Shown here one piece after another: positions 8,520 through 18,032 of a stretch of 64,000 bases of DNA. The DNA is from Bacillota bacterium. Lineage in GTDB: Bacteria > Actinomycetota > Aquicultoria > Aquicultorales > Aquicultoraceae. The first letter of the stretch is position 1, and the number at the start of each line of letters is the position of its first letter. The stretch is from positions 1-64,000 of the forward strand of contig JAIMBH010000001.1 in NCBI GenBank assembly GCA_023511485.1, given 5' to 3'. A program made the position numbers and the translations under genes. Under the pieces are notes generated by a model that saw nothing but the letters and a program-made list of their open reading frames with translations, did no database searches and was not told the DNA's origin.

Positions 8520-9649
8520 TAGGAACGACCTTCTCCCGGCTCAAATTCTTTTGTGCCTTTCTTTTCTTCAAAAGACTCTCCCCTGCCAAGTCTTCCCGAT
8601 GCAGCTTGCCCAATTAAGTGCGCTCCAATACCAACCGCTGTTGCTACGCCCAATGCCTCACCTATCCTGGTAGGAGTAAGCCCGATAGCTCCTGGAGGAG
8701 CTACGTTTGCTGACTGGTTGCGAAATGGTGTTAGCTTGTCCCAAAAAGCCGGCTCAGCGCAACCAATGCACGGGCCGTTATGTACGCACCAGCTTAAATG
8801 ACCGTTCCACCTGGTCGTGGGACATGGTGCAAAAGTCTGAGGTCCCTTACACCCCATCTTAAATAAACACCAGCGGTTCTGGGACGCCTCATCCCCAAAA
8901 GTTTCGACGAACTCACCAGCTTCAAAATGACCCCGGCGCTCGCAGTTATCATGTATTAATTGCCCATAGAGAAATAGTGGGCGACCGATTGAATCCAGAG
9001 GCGGAATTTTACCGATAGTAAGTATGTAGACAAGTGTGCTTATCATATCCTCGGCGTTGCCCGGACACCTTGATATGTTAATAACAGTTGGGCTGGCGAT
9101 ACCGGCGTTCTCTTTCAGGAAAGCTGAGACGCCTTTGGCGCCAGTCGGGTTCGGTGCCGCTGCTTGGATGTTTCCATAAGTCGCACAGCTACCTATAGCA
9201 ATAGTTGCCTTGGCCTTCTTGTAGGTATCTGTAACTATTTCTTCTTAGGTCTTGCCATGTACTGTCATTGCCCCAGGAATCCCTGTAGCGATAGCACCTT
9301 CAACGACGTAATAAAAGTTTCCGCTATCTACTGTATCGCGAAAACTTTTCTCTGCCTGACTACCGGCTGGTGCCATGACCGCCTCGTGGTAGTCAAGCGA
9401 TATCTGTCTCAATATTAAATTGGCTACGCTCGGCGTCCTGCTTTGCAAAAGGTTGACACTTCAGCCTAGGCATTCCTGAAATAGCGACCAAATCACCGAC
9501 GGTCTTCTAGCTAGATTTTCCAGGGCTGATGCTATCTCGGGAGCTGCTACCTCCCCTACTCCAATCAAAACTCCTAGCATGCCGCAGAATTTAAGAAATT
9601 CTCTTCGCGACACCCGCGGCAAGAATGATACCTCATTATCGCCTTGCAT
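8519..9649 (-). CDS. hyaA: Hydrogenase small subunit, Tat signal, with in-frame TGA and TAA
   Basis: Fe-S subunit that carries electrons from the Ni-Fe site. ATG 9649 follows AGAGGAA. Residues 14-30 hold a twin-arginine signal (SRREFLKFCGMLG), so the dimer is exported folded. The whole 1131-base span is one frame interrupted only by TGA at codon 63 (9461-9463) and TAA at codon 135 (9245-9247). The TGA is the second cysteine of the proximal-cluster motif, here E-C-L-G-TGA-S. Further cluster ligands are visible in IGSCATYGN, SRCPGNAED, NCERRGHF, CLFKMGCKGP and GPCIGCAEP, followed by a membrane anchor helix. The motif is otherwise divergent (usual CTGCSE). TGA could be selenocysteine, but the TAA cannot be, so the gene may be decaying or the TAA an error. 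Confidence 0.85.
9426..9436 (-). promoter_or_regulatory. Weak SECIS-like hairpin after the hyaA TGA
   Basis: A 4-bp stem ACGC with GCGT around the loop CGA, with the loop starting 28 nt after the TGA at 9461-9463. It meets the minimal bacterial SECIS rules (distance, loop size, G in second position) but is short, and such hairpins occur often by chance. Confidence 0.25.
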
Positions 9650-9977
9650 ATCTATTCCTCTGCTTGTACTAACTGCTAATATACCTCAACAGTATGAACT
9701 AGTGCTAAACTAGATAATGTAAATATATTCTTGCGATTTGCCACACCTGCTGCTGAAACTTATATACCCATTAATACAATCATTAACTACTTAAACGCCG
9801 ATTTTTATCTTCTAAGCAATACGGATACTTAAGGCAATAAAATTTTTAAGGTTTTGTATGCCATAAATTTATATCTCTACCTGCAGATAGTAAGATTAGA
9901 ATTCTAGTAGCGGCTGATATAAAGAAATGCTCAGGGGTATATACCGCGCATTAAAATAGAACATTTTCGGCGGGGAG
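9650..9977. other. Divergent intergenic region, hyaA / ferritin-like gene
   Basis: About 330 A/T-rich bases between two divergent start sites, so promoters for both directions should lie here. I see no convincing -35/-10 pair, open frame or strong hairpin. A GGGGTAT block at 9935-9941 could be part of an alternative-sigma promoter for the rightward gene but lacks a clear partner. Confidence 0.4.
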
Positions 9978-9983
9978 ATGCTT

Positions 9984-11024
9984 ATGGAAATAACTGCTTA
10001 TAACGATATGGAGCTTAGCCAAATAGAAGATATGGTAGATAGCTGGACTAAACAGCCGGTAAGCAAAACCCATCTAGACCCGGTTGAGGCTATCAAAATA
10101 ACTTCAGGATATGCAATTGAGCAACACCAATGGGCTAATTACCACCAACTCATGGAATTGACTACTAACCAGGATATTAAAGAGCTGTTTGCGGCTATCG
10201 GTGCATGGGAGGAATCGCATCAGGCAACCTTTGGTTCACTGGTAGATCCAGAAACAACCCCATTGGAGGCAAGCCTAACACTACAGATGACCGCCATTCA
10301 GAGTTTTTCCGACGCCGCCCAGCTTGAGCCAAGCGAAAACTGCAAAATGACGTACGACTACATATTATTAGACCATCTGACGCAGGCAAAAGCCCTCTCA
10401 GATACCATGTCAAGTGTTGGTACAAATCCTGAAGGGGTTATCAAGGAAAGCATGCAGTTAATGGAGGGTAGACCATTTAGCAAGCAATACATTCCAACGA
10501 AAGATCTGTTGAAGCGGCCCTTAGATAAAAACAGCGACAATATAATGAGCTTCGTTAACCTGCACACCCTTTTAGCTAACGAGAAGCAGCTAAGAAACGA
10601 GTTTCAGACGATAAGGAAAATGCTGCCTTCGCAAAATATACGCAGACTCTATAATAGGATAACTTCCGTTGAGACTGAACATGTTACGATGCTTGCATCG
10701 TTGCGCGACCCCAACATTACCCTGCTTGAGTACGCAATGATCAATGAATTGATGGAAATAAGGAACCACCAGCTTGGCATGCAGATAGCTAAAAATGATG
10801 CCGCGCGGGAAGCTTTTGAGTACGCTTTAAATGGGGACCAGGGACACCTCAGCTGGTTAAGAGATGCCTACTCCAGCATTGAAAAAGGAGATTCGAGCAA
10901 ATTCGCAATACCGGATAACCTTTTTGCTACACCGCCTTTGCCGGTTAACGATTATGTTAAGCAGGTCATGCAAACACAAATGGGCATAACACCAAAAGGT
11001 ATGGGCTTTGAGAAAGCCGCATAA
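9984..11024 (+). CDS. Ferritin-like protein with two four-helix units
   Basis: A 346-residue, mostly helical protein that looks like two ferritin/rubrerythrin-like units in tandem. Unit one (about 25-125) has helices with EQHQWANYHQLMEL, AWEESHQATFG and LLDHLTQAK. Unit two (about 180-310) has EKQLRNEF, SVETEHVTMLASL and RNHQLGMQI. The Glu/His spacing could bind a di-iron centre, though canonical ExxH pairs are only partly present, so catalysis is uncertain. A start at ATG 9984 is preferred over ATG 9978 because GGGGAG at 9972-9977 is then correctly spaced. It could store iron or handle peroxide. A strong terminator follows. Confidence 0.6.
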   Translation: MEITAYNDMELSQIEDMVDSWTKQPVSKTHLDPVEAIKITSGYAIEQHQWANYHQLMELTTNQDIKELFAAIGAWEESHQATFGSLVDPETTPLEASLTLQMTAIQSFSDAAQLEPSENCKMTYDYILLDHLTQAKALSDTMSSVGTNPEGVIKESMQLMEGRPFSKQYIPTKDLLKRPLDKNSDNIMSFVNLHTLLANEKQLRNEFQTIRKMLPSQNIRRLYNRITSVETEHVTMLASLRDPNITLLEYAMINELMEIRNHQLGMQIAKNDAAREAFEYALNGDQGHLSWLRDAYSSIEKGDSSKFAIPDNLFATPPLPVNDYVKQVMQTQMGITPKGMGFEKAA

Positions 11025-11051
11025 TCCTGCAGCTTACATATGCTTATTCTT

Positions 11052-11083
11052 AAAAAGACCGCCTGGGGCAGGCGGTCTTTTTT
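11052..11083 (+). terminator. Rho-independent terminator
   Basis: Stem AAAAAGACCGCC (11052-11063) with GGCGGTCTTTTTT (11071-11083), a seven-base loop TGGGGCA and a run of T at the 3' side. It terminates the ferritin-like gene 28 bases upstream. Confidence 0.9.
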
Positions 11084-11278
11084 ATGTCTTACTTGGGAAT
11101 ATATAAGTTGGCTTTATCAAAGCAATGCAAAATTAAAAACTAAAAATAAGAATTTAAATTATCTCAAATTGCCGGTTGAACACATAATAGCAATTGGTTT
11201 AAACGCAAATAGATCCATGGCTATTTTGATTTTTAATCGGTAAGCATCAGGACGTGATAAGTGCAGGAGGGATATATC

Positions 11279-11758
11279 GTGCGCACCGCCAAAGATATGT
11301 TTGTATACTTTTTAAACGATATGTATTCTATCGAATCGGCCACACTAAGTTTAACCAGAGACCTTGCAAATAAAGCCAGAGATCCTGAAATAAAAAGGGA
11401 TTTGGAGGAGCATATAGAAGAAACTAGAAGGCAGATGAGACGGCTCAGATCCATTGTGCGCCGGTACGGCGGTAAAATTGCCGCAACGAAGGCGGCTATC
11501 TTCTCAATCCTATCTATAGGTTCAAACGCCTTCCAGTGGACACAAACCAATCTCAAACAAGAAGAGTTAAGGATGCTCTATGATGGGATAATGATTGAAA
11601 ACATGGAGGTTGGGAGTTATAAAGCACTAATCGCAATGGCCAAAAGCCTAGATGATATGCAATCAGTAAGTGAGCTGCTATTAAGCCTTGAAGAAGAGAA
11701 AGCTATGTCAGAGAAAACCGAAAAGCAGATATTAAACTATCTAAAACAAGCAGCATAG
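11279..11758 (+). CDS. DUF892 / YciE-YciF ferritin-like protein
   Basis: A helical ferritin-like protein of about 159 residues, matching the DUF892 (YciE/YciF) stress-protein family. Typical features are YFLNDMYSIESATLSLTRDL near the start, DLEEHIEETRRQMRRLRSI with paired Glu residues, and IMIENMEVGSYKALIAMAK in the third helix. A longer frame opens with GTG at 11261, but the strong AGGAGG at 11265-11270 lies inside it and is correctly spaced for GTG 11279, so the shorter start is preferred. It is followed after 27 bases by a membrane-protein gene, likely in one transcript. DUF892 proteins are usually induced in stress; their chemistry is not settled. Confidence 0.75.
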   Translation: MRTAKDMFVYFLNDMYSIESATLSLTRDLANKARDPEIKRDLEEHIEETRRQMRRLRSIVRRYGGKIAATKAAIFSILSIGSNAFQWTQTNLKQEELRMLYDGIMIENMEVGSYKALIAMAKSLDDMQSVSELLLSLEEEKAMSEKTEKQILNYLKQAA

Positions 11759-11785
11759 GAAAGGCTAATATCAAGGAGAGGACCA

Positions 11786-12277
11786 ATGGGCAAAAGTGAG
11801 CGCTGGGGTGGATTGATAGCCGGCATTATCTTAATCATAATCGGAATCGCCATACTGCTTATAAACCTTAGATTGGTCGAGCCGGGGTTTATTCTGGTAG
11901 CACTGGGAGCATCATTCTTGGTGGCATTTATATTTAAGCGCCTTATCGGATTTCTCATCCCCGGCATGATACTTTTCTGGCTTGGCATTGCCGTAACTTT
12001 GAATCAGTCGAATATTCTAAACCCAAGACTGGATGGACCAATTGTATTGACCGCACTTGGACTATCTTTTGTATTCATTTACATATTCATGGGAAGGAGA
12101 CGGCACTGGTGGCCGCTTATCCCGGGCGGCATATTGCTGATTATTGGAGTTGGCAGCCTGTTAGCATTACAAAACCTGCTCCCATTTACTATAAGCCAGT
12201 TAGCAAACTTAATACTGCCCACCATTCTTATCATTATTGGACTCTGGCTTATATTCCGGCAATTCTATACAAGATAA
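11786..12277 (+). CDS. Small multipass membrane protein, unknown function
   Basis: A 163-residue protein made almost entirely of hydrophobic segments: about six transmembrane helices (14-32, 36-50, 53-70, 83-100, 110-127 and 138-156) with short basic loops (GRRRHWW around 106). The repeated helix pattern with IILIIIGIAILLIN and IILIIGVGSLLAL resembles the DUF5668/LiaF-type membrane domain, but I cannot assign a family with certainty. ATG 11786 is preceded by AAGGAGAGG. It probably forms an operon with the DUF892 gene and ends at a bidirectional terminator. Confidence 0.6.
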   Translation: MGKSERWGGLIAGIILIIIGIAILLINLRLVEPGFILVALGASFLVAFIFKRLIGFLIPGMILFWLGIAVTLNQSNILNPRLDGPIVLTALGLSFVFIYIFMGRRRHWWPLIPGGILLIIGVGSLLALQNLLPFTISQLANLILPTILIIIGLWLIFRQFYTR

Positions 12278-12284
12278 TGTAAAA

Positions 12285-12329
12285 GCCCCTGGAAATCACG
12301 CTTAAGATCGAAGCGTGATTTCCAGGGGC
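12285..12329. terminator. Bidirectional terminator between convergent genes
   Basis: A perfect 19-bp stem, GCCCCTGGAAATCACGCTT (12285-12303) with its complement (12311-12329), and a seven-base loop. It is flanked by AAAA on the left and lies between the convergent membrane-protein gene and MFS exporter gene, so it can stop both. Confidence 0.88.
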
Positions 12330-12355
12330 GAGCACTAAAACCGGTAGGCTATTTA

Positions 12356-13999
12356 TTAGTCAAACGCGGGTTCGTTTTCGGGTTGCAGCTGTGCCTGTTC
12401 GGCTAGCAGTTCAAGGCCAACTTCCTCACCGACTGGACGCTCTGCATGTGACTTGCGAAGCGCAATCTCTCTCATAAAGAACATGAGAATAGCGCCAACG
12501 GCTATCATAAAGGTCGCGATATAAAAAATTCCAGTTATGCTATCAGATAAAGCCAGGCGCAAATCTCCTAAGACAACAAGAAACGATTTTTGCGCTGCCG
12601 GCGGCATCTTTGCTAATATATCCTTTAACTGGCCCATCTTCATAAGCGACTCAGGATTACTCATACCATCAAGCAATTGCTTAGGCAATAACTGAATGGT
12701 TTGAGCGTGTTTTGCAAAAAGATTCGCCAACTCATCTTTGAGATTGTTATTCATAACACTTCCCATGATGGCAACGCCAACGGTGCCACCAATTTGGCGG
12801 AAGAACTGAGTCGCTGCAGACACCACGCCAAGCTTACTGTGCGGAAACGCGTTTTGCGTTGCGATTGTAAAGATCGGAAACGTGGTTCCCAAACCGCCGC
12901 CCAGCAGAATCATATCCCTTACGACCTCAGAGTACTGTGTATGAACTGTCATGGTTGATAACAGGTACATCCCCCCTGTGGCGGCCATAAGGCCCAAGAT
13001 ACCTATGAGTTTATACTTGCCAACTCGAGACATTATCTGGCCGGTAACTGTACTACCAACAACTGAAGATAGCATCATTGGCAAGAGCAATAACCCCGAG
13101 TTAGTTGCAGTCTTTCCTAAGACCCCTTGTATGAATACCGGTATGTAAGCAATAGTTCCAAACATACCCACTCCGGTAAGAAACAGTATAAAAACCGATA
13201 TGCTAAAGATACTGTTTTTAAATAAGCCAAGCGAAAGTATAGGCTCTTTTGCTTTTTTCTCAGCTATAATAAACCCTATAAGCATTACCGCAGAGAAGGA
13301 AAAAAGCTCTATTATCTGCTTCGAGTCCCATGGATATGTCGAGCCTCCCCATACCAGAGCGAGCAGGAGCGGTATAACGCATCCCAAAAGAGTTGCTGAG
13401 CCCCACCAATCAATCTTGCGTCCTTTTTGTCCAGCTATTGCCGGTATCACCTTAGCTAAAACCAGGATCGCCATAATACCGATCGGAATATTTATATAAA
13501 AGTTCCACCGCCAGCTTAAATTGTCTGTAATATATCCACCAACAAGTGGTCCTATTATACTCGCGATTCCAAATACAGCACCCATAACCCCGCCCCATTT
13601 GCCCCTTTCGGCAGGCGGGAAAATATCGCCAATTATGGCAATCGCATTTGCCATCATTGCACCGCCACCTATGCCCTGCAAGCCGCGAAAAATTATAAGT
13701 TGAGTCATGGACTGAGACGCACCGGATAGTATTGAACCAAGAACAAAAATTATGATTCCACCAATATAAAACCACTTACGACCGTAAATATCGGAAAGCT
13801 TGCCATAAATAGGAACTGACGCCGTCGAGCCAAGCATATATGCGGTGAAAACCCACGATAACATATCAAGGCCACCAAGCTCGCTAACAACCTTTGGCAT
13901 TGCCGTCCCCACTATGGTCTGGTCAAGGGCACCAAGCAGCATGCCAAAAAACACACCAACCATGATCATAATTTTTTGTCTTTTCGGAAGCGTATCCAA
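12356..13999 (-). CDS. MFS drug exporter, DHA2 (EmrB/QacA) family
   Basis: A 547-residue proton-coupled exporter with about 14 transmembrane helices. Signature motifs are [17 protein letters not shown] in helix 1 (motif D1 of 14-TM transporters), [13 protein letters not shown] between helices 2 and 3 (motif A) and [18 protein letters not shown] (motif B). A large loop around 435-490 and a charged C-terminal tail are seen. The start is TTG at 13999 behind AGGTGATG; no ATG fits. It likely expels toxic hydrophobic compounds, though the substrate cannot be told from sequence. The neighbouring AbrB-like gene, upstream on the same strand, could regulate it. Confidence 0.9.
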   Translation of the reverse strand: MDTLPKRQKIMIMVGVFFGMLLGALDQTIVGTAMPKVVSELGGLDMLSWVFTAYMLGSTASVPIYGKLSDIYGRKWFYIGGIIIFVLGSILSGASQSMTQLIIFRGLQGIGGGAMMANAIAIIGDIFPPAERGKWGGVMGAVFGIASIIGPLVGGYITDNLSWRWNFYINIPIGIMAILVLAKVIPAIAGQKGRKIDWWGSATLLGCVIPLLLALVWGGSTYPWDSKQIIELFSFSAVMLIGFIIAEKKAKEPILSLGLFKNSIFSISVFILFLTGVGMFGTIAYIPVFIQGVLGKTATNSGLLLLPMMLSSVVGSTVTGQIMSRVGKYKLIGILGLMAATGGMYLLSTMTVHTQYSEVVRDMILLGGGLGTTFPIFTIATQNAFPHSKLGVVSAATQFFRQIGGTVGVAIMGSVMNNNLKDELANLFAKHAQTIQLLPKQLLDGMSNPESLMKMGQLKDILAKMPPAAQKSFLVVLGDLRLALSDSITGIFYIATFMIAVGAILMFFMREIALRKSHAERPVGEEVGLELLAEQAQLQPENEPAFD

Positions 14000-14100
14000 T
14001 CACATCACCTCTCAAATCTATTACTAAAGCGTTTACTTCACACCTATTGCTATCAGTAAACCGCCCTTGGGTAAGCAACAAGCCACTAAAACCGCTAGAA

Positions 14101-14370
14101 CTAATCTTCTTTTAGGCTATTTTGGGCTTGCTCAAACTTCTGTGCCTCACTTAGAAGTTGCTCAAACCTCTGTGCCTTGTTGGTGAGGTGCTCGACCAAT
14201 CTACTGAGCTCTTCCGCCTTTATCAGCAAAAGACCCATATCATTAGGTGCAGCAAAAAAAAGCAGTTTATTGCCGGGGCCGATGCTCAGAGAGCGCCTTG
14301 CTTCGGCAGGTATCGCCACCTGGCCACGCTCGCCGACCGTAGCTGTGCCTAAAAAAGATTTCTCATGCAC
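14101..14370 (-). CDS. AbrB/SpoVT-type DNA-binding regulator
   Basis: An 89-residue transition-state style regulator. Residues 5-50 form the swapped-hairpin AbrB domain (TATVGERGQVAIPAEARRSL, then IGPGNKLLFF). Residues 50-89 are a heptad-like Glu/Gln/Leu helix (AEELSRLVEHL, QRFEQLL), probably a coiled-coil dimerisation tail. ATG 14370 follows AGGAGGGG. A perfect palindrome lies 20-43 bases upstream, which suggests autoregulation. The MFS exporter gene begins about 100 bases downstream on the same strand and may be co-transcribed or controlled by it. An antitoxin-like role is less likely because no toxin gene is adjacent. Confidence 0.85.
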   Translation of the reverse strand: MHEKSFLGTATVGERGQVAIPAEARRSLSIGPGNKLLFFAAPNDMGLLLIKAEELSRLVEHLTNKAQRFEQLLSEAQKFEQAQNSLKED

Positions 14371-14390
14371 TTTATTCCCCTCCTATATGT

Positions 14391-14413
14391 ATTTTCATGC
14401 ATTGCATGAAAAT
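14391..14413. promoter_or_regulatory. Palindromic operator candidate upstream of the AbrB-like gene
   Basis: The arms ATTTTCATGCA (14391-14401) and TGCATGAAAAT (14403-14413) are perfect inverted repeats around one base. The site is 20 bases upstream of the regulator's start codon, just beyond its ribosome binding site, a position that suits autorepression. Confidence 0.5.
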
Positions 14414-14597
14414 ATCACGTATACAAGCACAAGTCAATAACCTTTTGGGCATTACATATGGTAAGCTAATAATCGCAAAAGTGCTTAATTTCCTACCCGG
14501 CGGAAGCGGGCACGTTAGATAGGATATAATACAGACAAAGCCGATAAGTACATAAAGCCACCATTCAACAAGGAAAGTCATGGTTTAGAGGAGTCAT

Positions 14598-14861
14598 ATG
14601 GCTACCAATGGTAAGTCGGACATTTATGTTATAAAAATTTACTGTACTAGATGCAATACCTTCCTTTATAAGTATAGAAAGAGATCAAACGGTGCACTTG
14701 TTAAGTGCCATCCTGACAGAATTATGGAAGATCATACGAAAGGCGATTTAAAATGCCCTAGCTGTGGGCAGGAATTCGCCCGGCACAAGCTGATGAAAAA
14801 CAAGCTCGTGCAAAAGATAATTCGTGGCCGGGTCTTCGTTAAAGGCCATCTTAAAAGGTAA
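14598..14861 (+). CDS. Small zinc-ribbon protein
   Basis: An 87-residue basic protein with two zinc-knuckle pairs: CTRCNTFLYKY (about 16-19), which pairs with CPSCGQEF (about 53-56). A Lys/Arg-rich C-terminus (KNKLVQKIIRGRVFVKG) follows and may bind nucleic acid. ATG 14598 is preceded by AGAGGAG. The function is unknown; similar short zinc-ribbon proteins are common in Clostridia and Actinomycetota. It is monocistronic as far as can be seen. Confidence 0.7.
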   Translation: MATNGKSDIYVIKIYCTRCNTFLYKYRKRSNGALVKCHPDRIMEDHTKGDLKCPSCGQEFARHKLMKNKLVQKIIRGRVFVKGHLKR

Positions 14862-15019
14862 CCACCAGTCGCAATGCATTAATTAGCCCTCTTTACTCTC
14901 CCACCTTAAGTTTCTCTCAGGTTACATTTGGGTAACGAATGCCTATCTCTGAAACTGGAATTATGGCCAATTCTTTTTAATTCCGGTCTAGTTTATTTTT
15001 TAAGGGTTGAGGTGGCACG

Positions 15020-16555
15020 ATGAACAATTTAAACAACAATAAAGCATCACGAGGTTGGGCGCACTCGTTATGGATAGATACCACCCCAGATACCAACTAT
15101 CCAGCTCTAGAGCAAGGTATTGAAGTAGATACTGCAGTTATAGGTGGCGGCATCACCGGCATAACAACCGCACTGCTCCTAAAACAGGCCGGTCAAAAAG
15201 TAGCGCTCATTGAAATGCATAGAATAGCTAAGAGTACAACTGGACATACAACGGCAAAACTATCATCTTTGCAAGGACTCAAATACCAGACTCTTCTAAG
15301 CAATTTTTCTGCTGATAAGGTTCGCATTTATGCTAAAGCCAATCAGTTCGCAATAGACAAAATTGCTTCTATAGTAAGTGATCAAAAAATAGACTGTGAT
15401 TTCAAGCGCACCTCAGCTTATACCTACACCGAATCAAAGAAAAACATAAGGGCTATAGAGAAAGAGGTCGAAGCGACCCAAAAAGTGGGGTTAAATACAT
15501 CGTTTTTCGAATCCGCAGACCTACCCTTTGAGATTAGAGGAGCAGTATATCTTGACAACCAGGCCCAATTCCACCCCAGGAAATATTTACTTGTGCTGTC
15601 AAGCTATATCAATAACGGCGATAGCTATATCTTCGAAAACACCCGGGTAGTTAATATAGATGACGGTAATCCATGTATCATCACCACGGACCAAGGCAAG
15701 ATAAGGGCTAGAAATGTAGTGCTGGCGACTGCCTTTCCCTTTAAAGATACCGGTCACTTTTATACAAAACTCTATCCTTACTACTTTTATTTAACCGGCA
15801 TGCGCATAAATAGTAATGTGCCAGAGGGTATGTACTATGGCATTGACGACGATGCCTACACGATTCGCAACCATCCAACTAAGGACGGACCCCTTCTGAT
15901 AGTCGGCAGTGGTCACCACAAGACAGGTCAAGGTGGGGATACCTTTAAGTGGTACCAAAGGGTTGAAAATTACGCAAAAGAGCGTTTTGATGTGGAATCG
16001 ATCGATTACTACTGGTCTACCGAAGATTACCGAACACCAGATGGGATTCCATACATTGGAAGATTGCCAAAGGCAAAACACATATACATGGCAAGCGGAT
16101 TTGGCGGCTGGGGTATGACAAACAGCATGGTTGCAGCAATCATTATCTCCGACGAGATTCTGGAAAAGGACAACCCGTGGGCCTCCTTCTTTAGCCCCTC
16201 GCGGCACGACATTGCCCAGTACGGTGCAACTTTTCTAACCGAGGGCATAAATATCGTCGAACAATATGGGAAAGAATACCTAGTAACCCCTAAAAAGATG
16301 AACCCTGCCGACCTGCAAAAAGGCGAAGGCAAGCTTATTGCCGTGGACAATAAAAAAATTGCGGCTTACAAAGACGAGGAAGGCAATATCTATACTCTTT
16401 CGACCAAGTGTGTCCATATGGGATGTTTGGTTAATTGGAACGGAGCTGAGAAGACATGGGATTGCACATGCCATGGCTCTCGCTACAGCTACAATGGCGA
16501 GTTGATACATGGCCCAGCGCTTGCTGACCTGCCTGAAGCAGAAGATTTAGATTAG
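15020..16555 (+). CDS. FAD-dependent oxidoreductase with C-terminal Rieske domain
   Basis: A 511-residue two-domain protein. Residues 35-395 are a DAO-type FAD domain: the dinucleotide motif VIGGGITGITTALLLKQAG, then RTSAYTYTE and the C-terminal FAD contact YMASGFGGWGMTNS. Residues 405-505 are a Rieske [2Fe-2S] domain with cluster ligands in CVHMGC and CTCHGS. This architecture is a known family of putative membrane-associated or soluble oxidoreductases with unproved substrates. ATG 15020 is behind a GAGGTGG block. No signal peptide is visible, so it is cytoplasmic. It is not obviously in an operon. Confidence 0.88.
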   Translation: MNNLNNNKASRGWAHSLWIDTTPDTNYPALEQGIEVDTAVIGGGITGITTALLLKQAGQKVALIEMHRIAKSTTGHTTAKLSSLQGLKYQTLLSNFSADKVRIYAKANQFAIDKIASIVSDQKIDCDFKRTSAYTYTESKKNIRAIEKEVEATQKVGLNTSFFESADLPFEIRGAVYLDNQAQFHPRKYLLVLSSYINNGDSYIFENTRVVNIDDGNPCIITTDQGKIRARNVVLATAFPFKDTGHFYTKLYPYYFYLTGMRINSNVPEGMYYGIDDDAYTIRNHPTKDGPLLIVGSGHHKTGQGGDTFKWYQRVENYAKERFDVESIDYYWSTEDYRTPDGIPYIGRLPKAKHIYMASGFGGWGMTNSMVAAIIISDEILEKDNPWASFFSPSRHDIAQYGATFLTEGINIVEQYGKEYLVTPKKMNPADLQKGEGKLIAVDNKKIAAYKDEEGNIYTLSTKCVHMGCLVNWNGAEKTWDCTCHGSRYSYNGELIHGPALADLPEAEDLD

Positions 16556-16655
16556 ATTCTGGATTTAAGACTTAAAGATCATACAATTTCGATGCTCAAG
16601 TATTAATAATAGTCTTCAAGGTCGGCAAGAAAAGAAGCGCATCTAACCGGGACTA

Positions 16656-17834
16656 CTAAGAGGCCTTAATTTTAAACTGCATCGAGTAAGGACTGGTAAG
16701 TTGTTGTAAGGTCGGTTTTTTGGCCTCTTCTTTTGCAACAAAATTCGAAACTGCGATGATTCTTCCCGCCTGCTCAACGGTAACTCGCCCAAATATTGTG
16801 CCTTTCTTTACAGGTACGGCAACCTCTGCAACACCGGATGCTTTCACATTAACCGGAAGAGCATCTCTTACAACAGCATTTACGTCCTCTGTTGCAACCA
16901 GATCGATTTGCCGATCGTTTTCAGGAGACTTGATCTTAAAGATTGTGCCCCTTGTTATTAATTGTTTCTCCTTATAAAGACCAAAGCCAAAATCAAGCAG
17001 GCGTGCAGACTCCTCGAAAAGAGCTGCACGGTTTTTGACTCCAAGCACCACCGATATTAGTGAAACTCCGTTTCTGGTTGCAGTTGAAACTAAACAGTTG
17101 CCGGCTCCTCTGGTATATCCAGTTTTCCCGCCGGTAGCCCCGGGATAGGTCGATAAGAGTTTGTTGTAATTCTTCACAGTTAAAGATAGCGCCGGGTTAG
17201 AGCGGTTAATGTTTGTGGCTCTTGTCGAGACAACTTGAGTAAACACTTCGTTTTGCATAGCGTGTATGGTAATTAGGGCGAGATCGTGCGCGGTCGAATA
17301 ATGCAATGCATTGTCAAGGCCGTGTGGATTCACAAAATGAGTATTTAGCGCGCCAATTTGGCTGGCTTCCTTATTCATCATCGCAGCAAAGTTTTCAACT
17401 GAGCCGCCGATGTGGTCGGCTATCGCTACTGCAGCGTCATTTGCTGAAGGCAGCAGCAGCGCATAGAGCAGGTCCCTCAGCTTAATCTGCTCTCCAGGAA
17501 TGAGTCCGATGCCCCCTTGCTTTCCAGGTCCGAGTACATCCGCATTAACAGTTACCGTATCGTCGAGATTTCCGTATTTAATTGCCACCAGAGCAGTCAT
17601 AATTTTTGTTGTACTTGCTATCGGACGCTTATTATCAGAGTTCTTCCCCCAGAGCACGTCCCCGGTTTTTGCGTCGATTAGTATAGCCGATTCAGCGGTT
17701 ATACCTGATATATCGGGCATGCTCGGTGCGACCGTTTCATCAACGCTCAACGAGCCAGCCGATGCAATAAGTTGCAATGGCGCACTGCTCAACATCAATA
17801 ATGCTATTAGCAGGATAAAAATAATTCGCTTCAT
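16656..17834 (-). CDS. dacF: D-alanyl-D-alanine carboxypeptidase, DacF/PBP5 type
   Basis: Serine peptidase (family S11) that trims the terminal D-Ala of peptidoglycan stems outside the membrane. An N-terminal signal peptide (about 1-25) is clear. The three catalytic motifs are in order: STTK (SxxK, around residue 68), SAN (SxN, around 130) and KTG (around 240). A PBP5 C-terminal beta domain follows (about 300-390). The 392-residue length is typical. No C-terminal amphipathic anchor is obvious, so attachment is uncertain. ATG 17834 lies behind a weak GGGAAA. It is a single gene. Confidence 0.92.
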   Translation of the reverse strand: MKRIIFILLIALLMLSSAPLQLIASAGSLSVDETVAPSMPDISGITAESAILIDAKTGDVLWGKNSDNKRPIASTTKIMTALVAIKYGNLDDTVTVNADVLGPGKQGGIGLIPGEQIKLRDLLYALLLPSANDAAVAIADHIGGSVENFAAMMNKEASQIGALNTHFVNPHGLDNALHYSTAHDLALITIHAMQNEVFTQVVSTRATNINRSNPALSLTVKNYNKLLSTYPGATGGKTGYTRGAGNCLVSTATRNGVSLISVVLGVKNRAALFEESARLLDFGFGLYKEKQLITRGTIFKIKSPENDRQIDLVATEDVNAVVRDALPVNVKASGVAEVAVPVKKGTIFGRVTVEQAGRIIAVSNFVAKEEAKKPTLQQLTSPYSMQFKIKAS

Positions 17835-18032
17835 TTCCCACCTACCAACAAACCTTACGCATAATACAACGCCTTTTTAAAATAGAAAAGAAAAGAGGGG
17901 TTGCCTACATGACAATCAAAGCCTTAAACAGAGTGTTTTACTGGTGAAACAAAGAAGCTGATTCAGAAGATTATTGCGCTGTTGATTCCGCTCTTCCCCA
18001 GGCCCGATTCCCTTTGGTGTGCCGCGTAGAAA

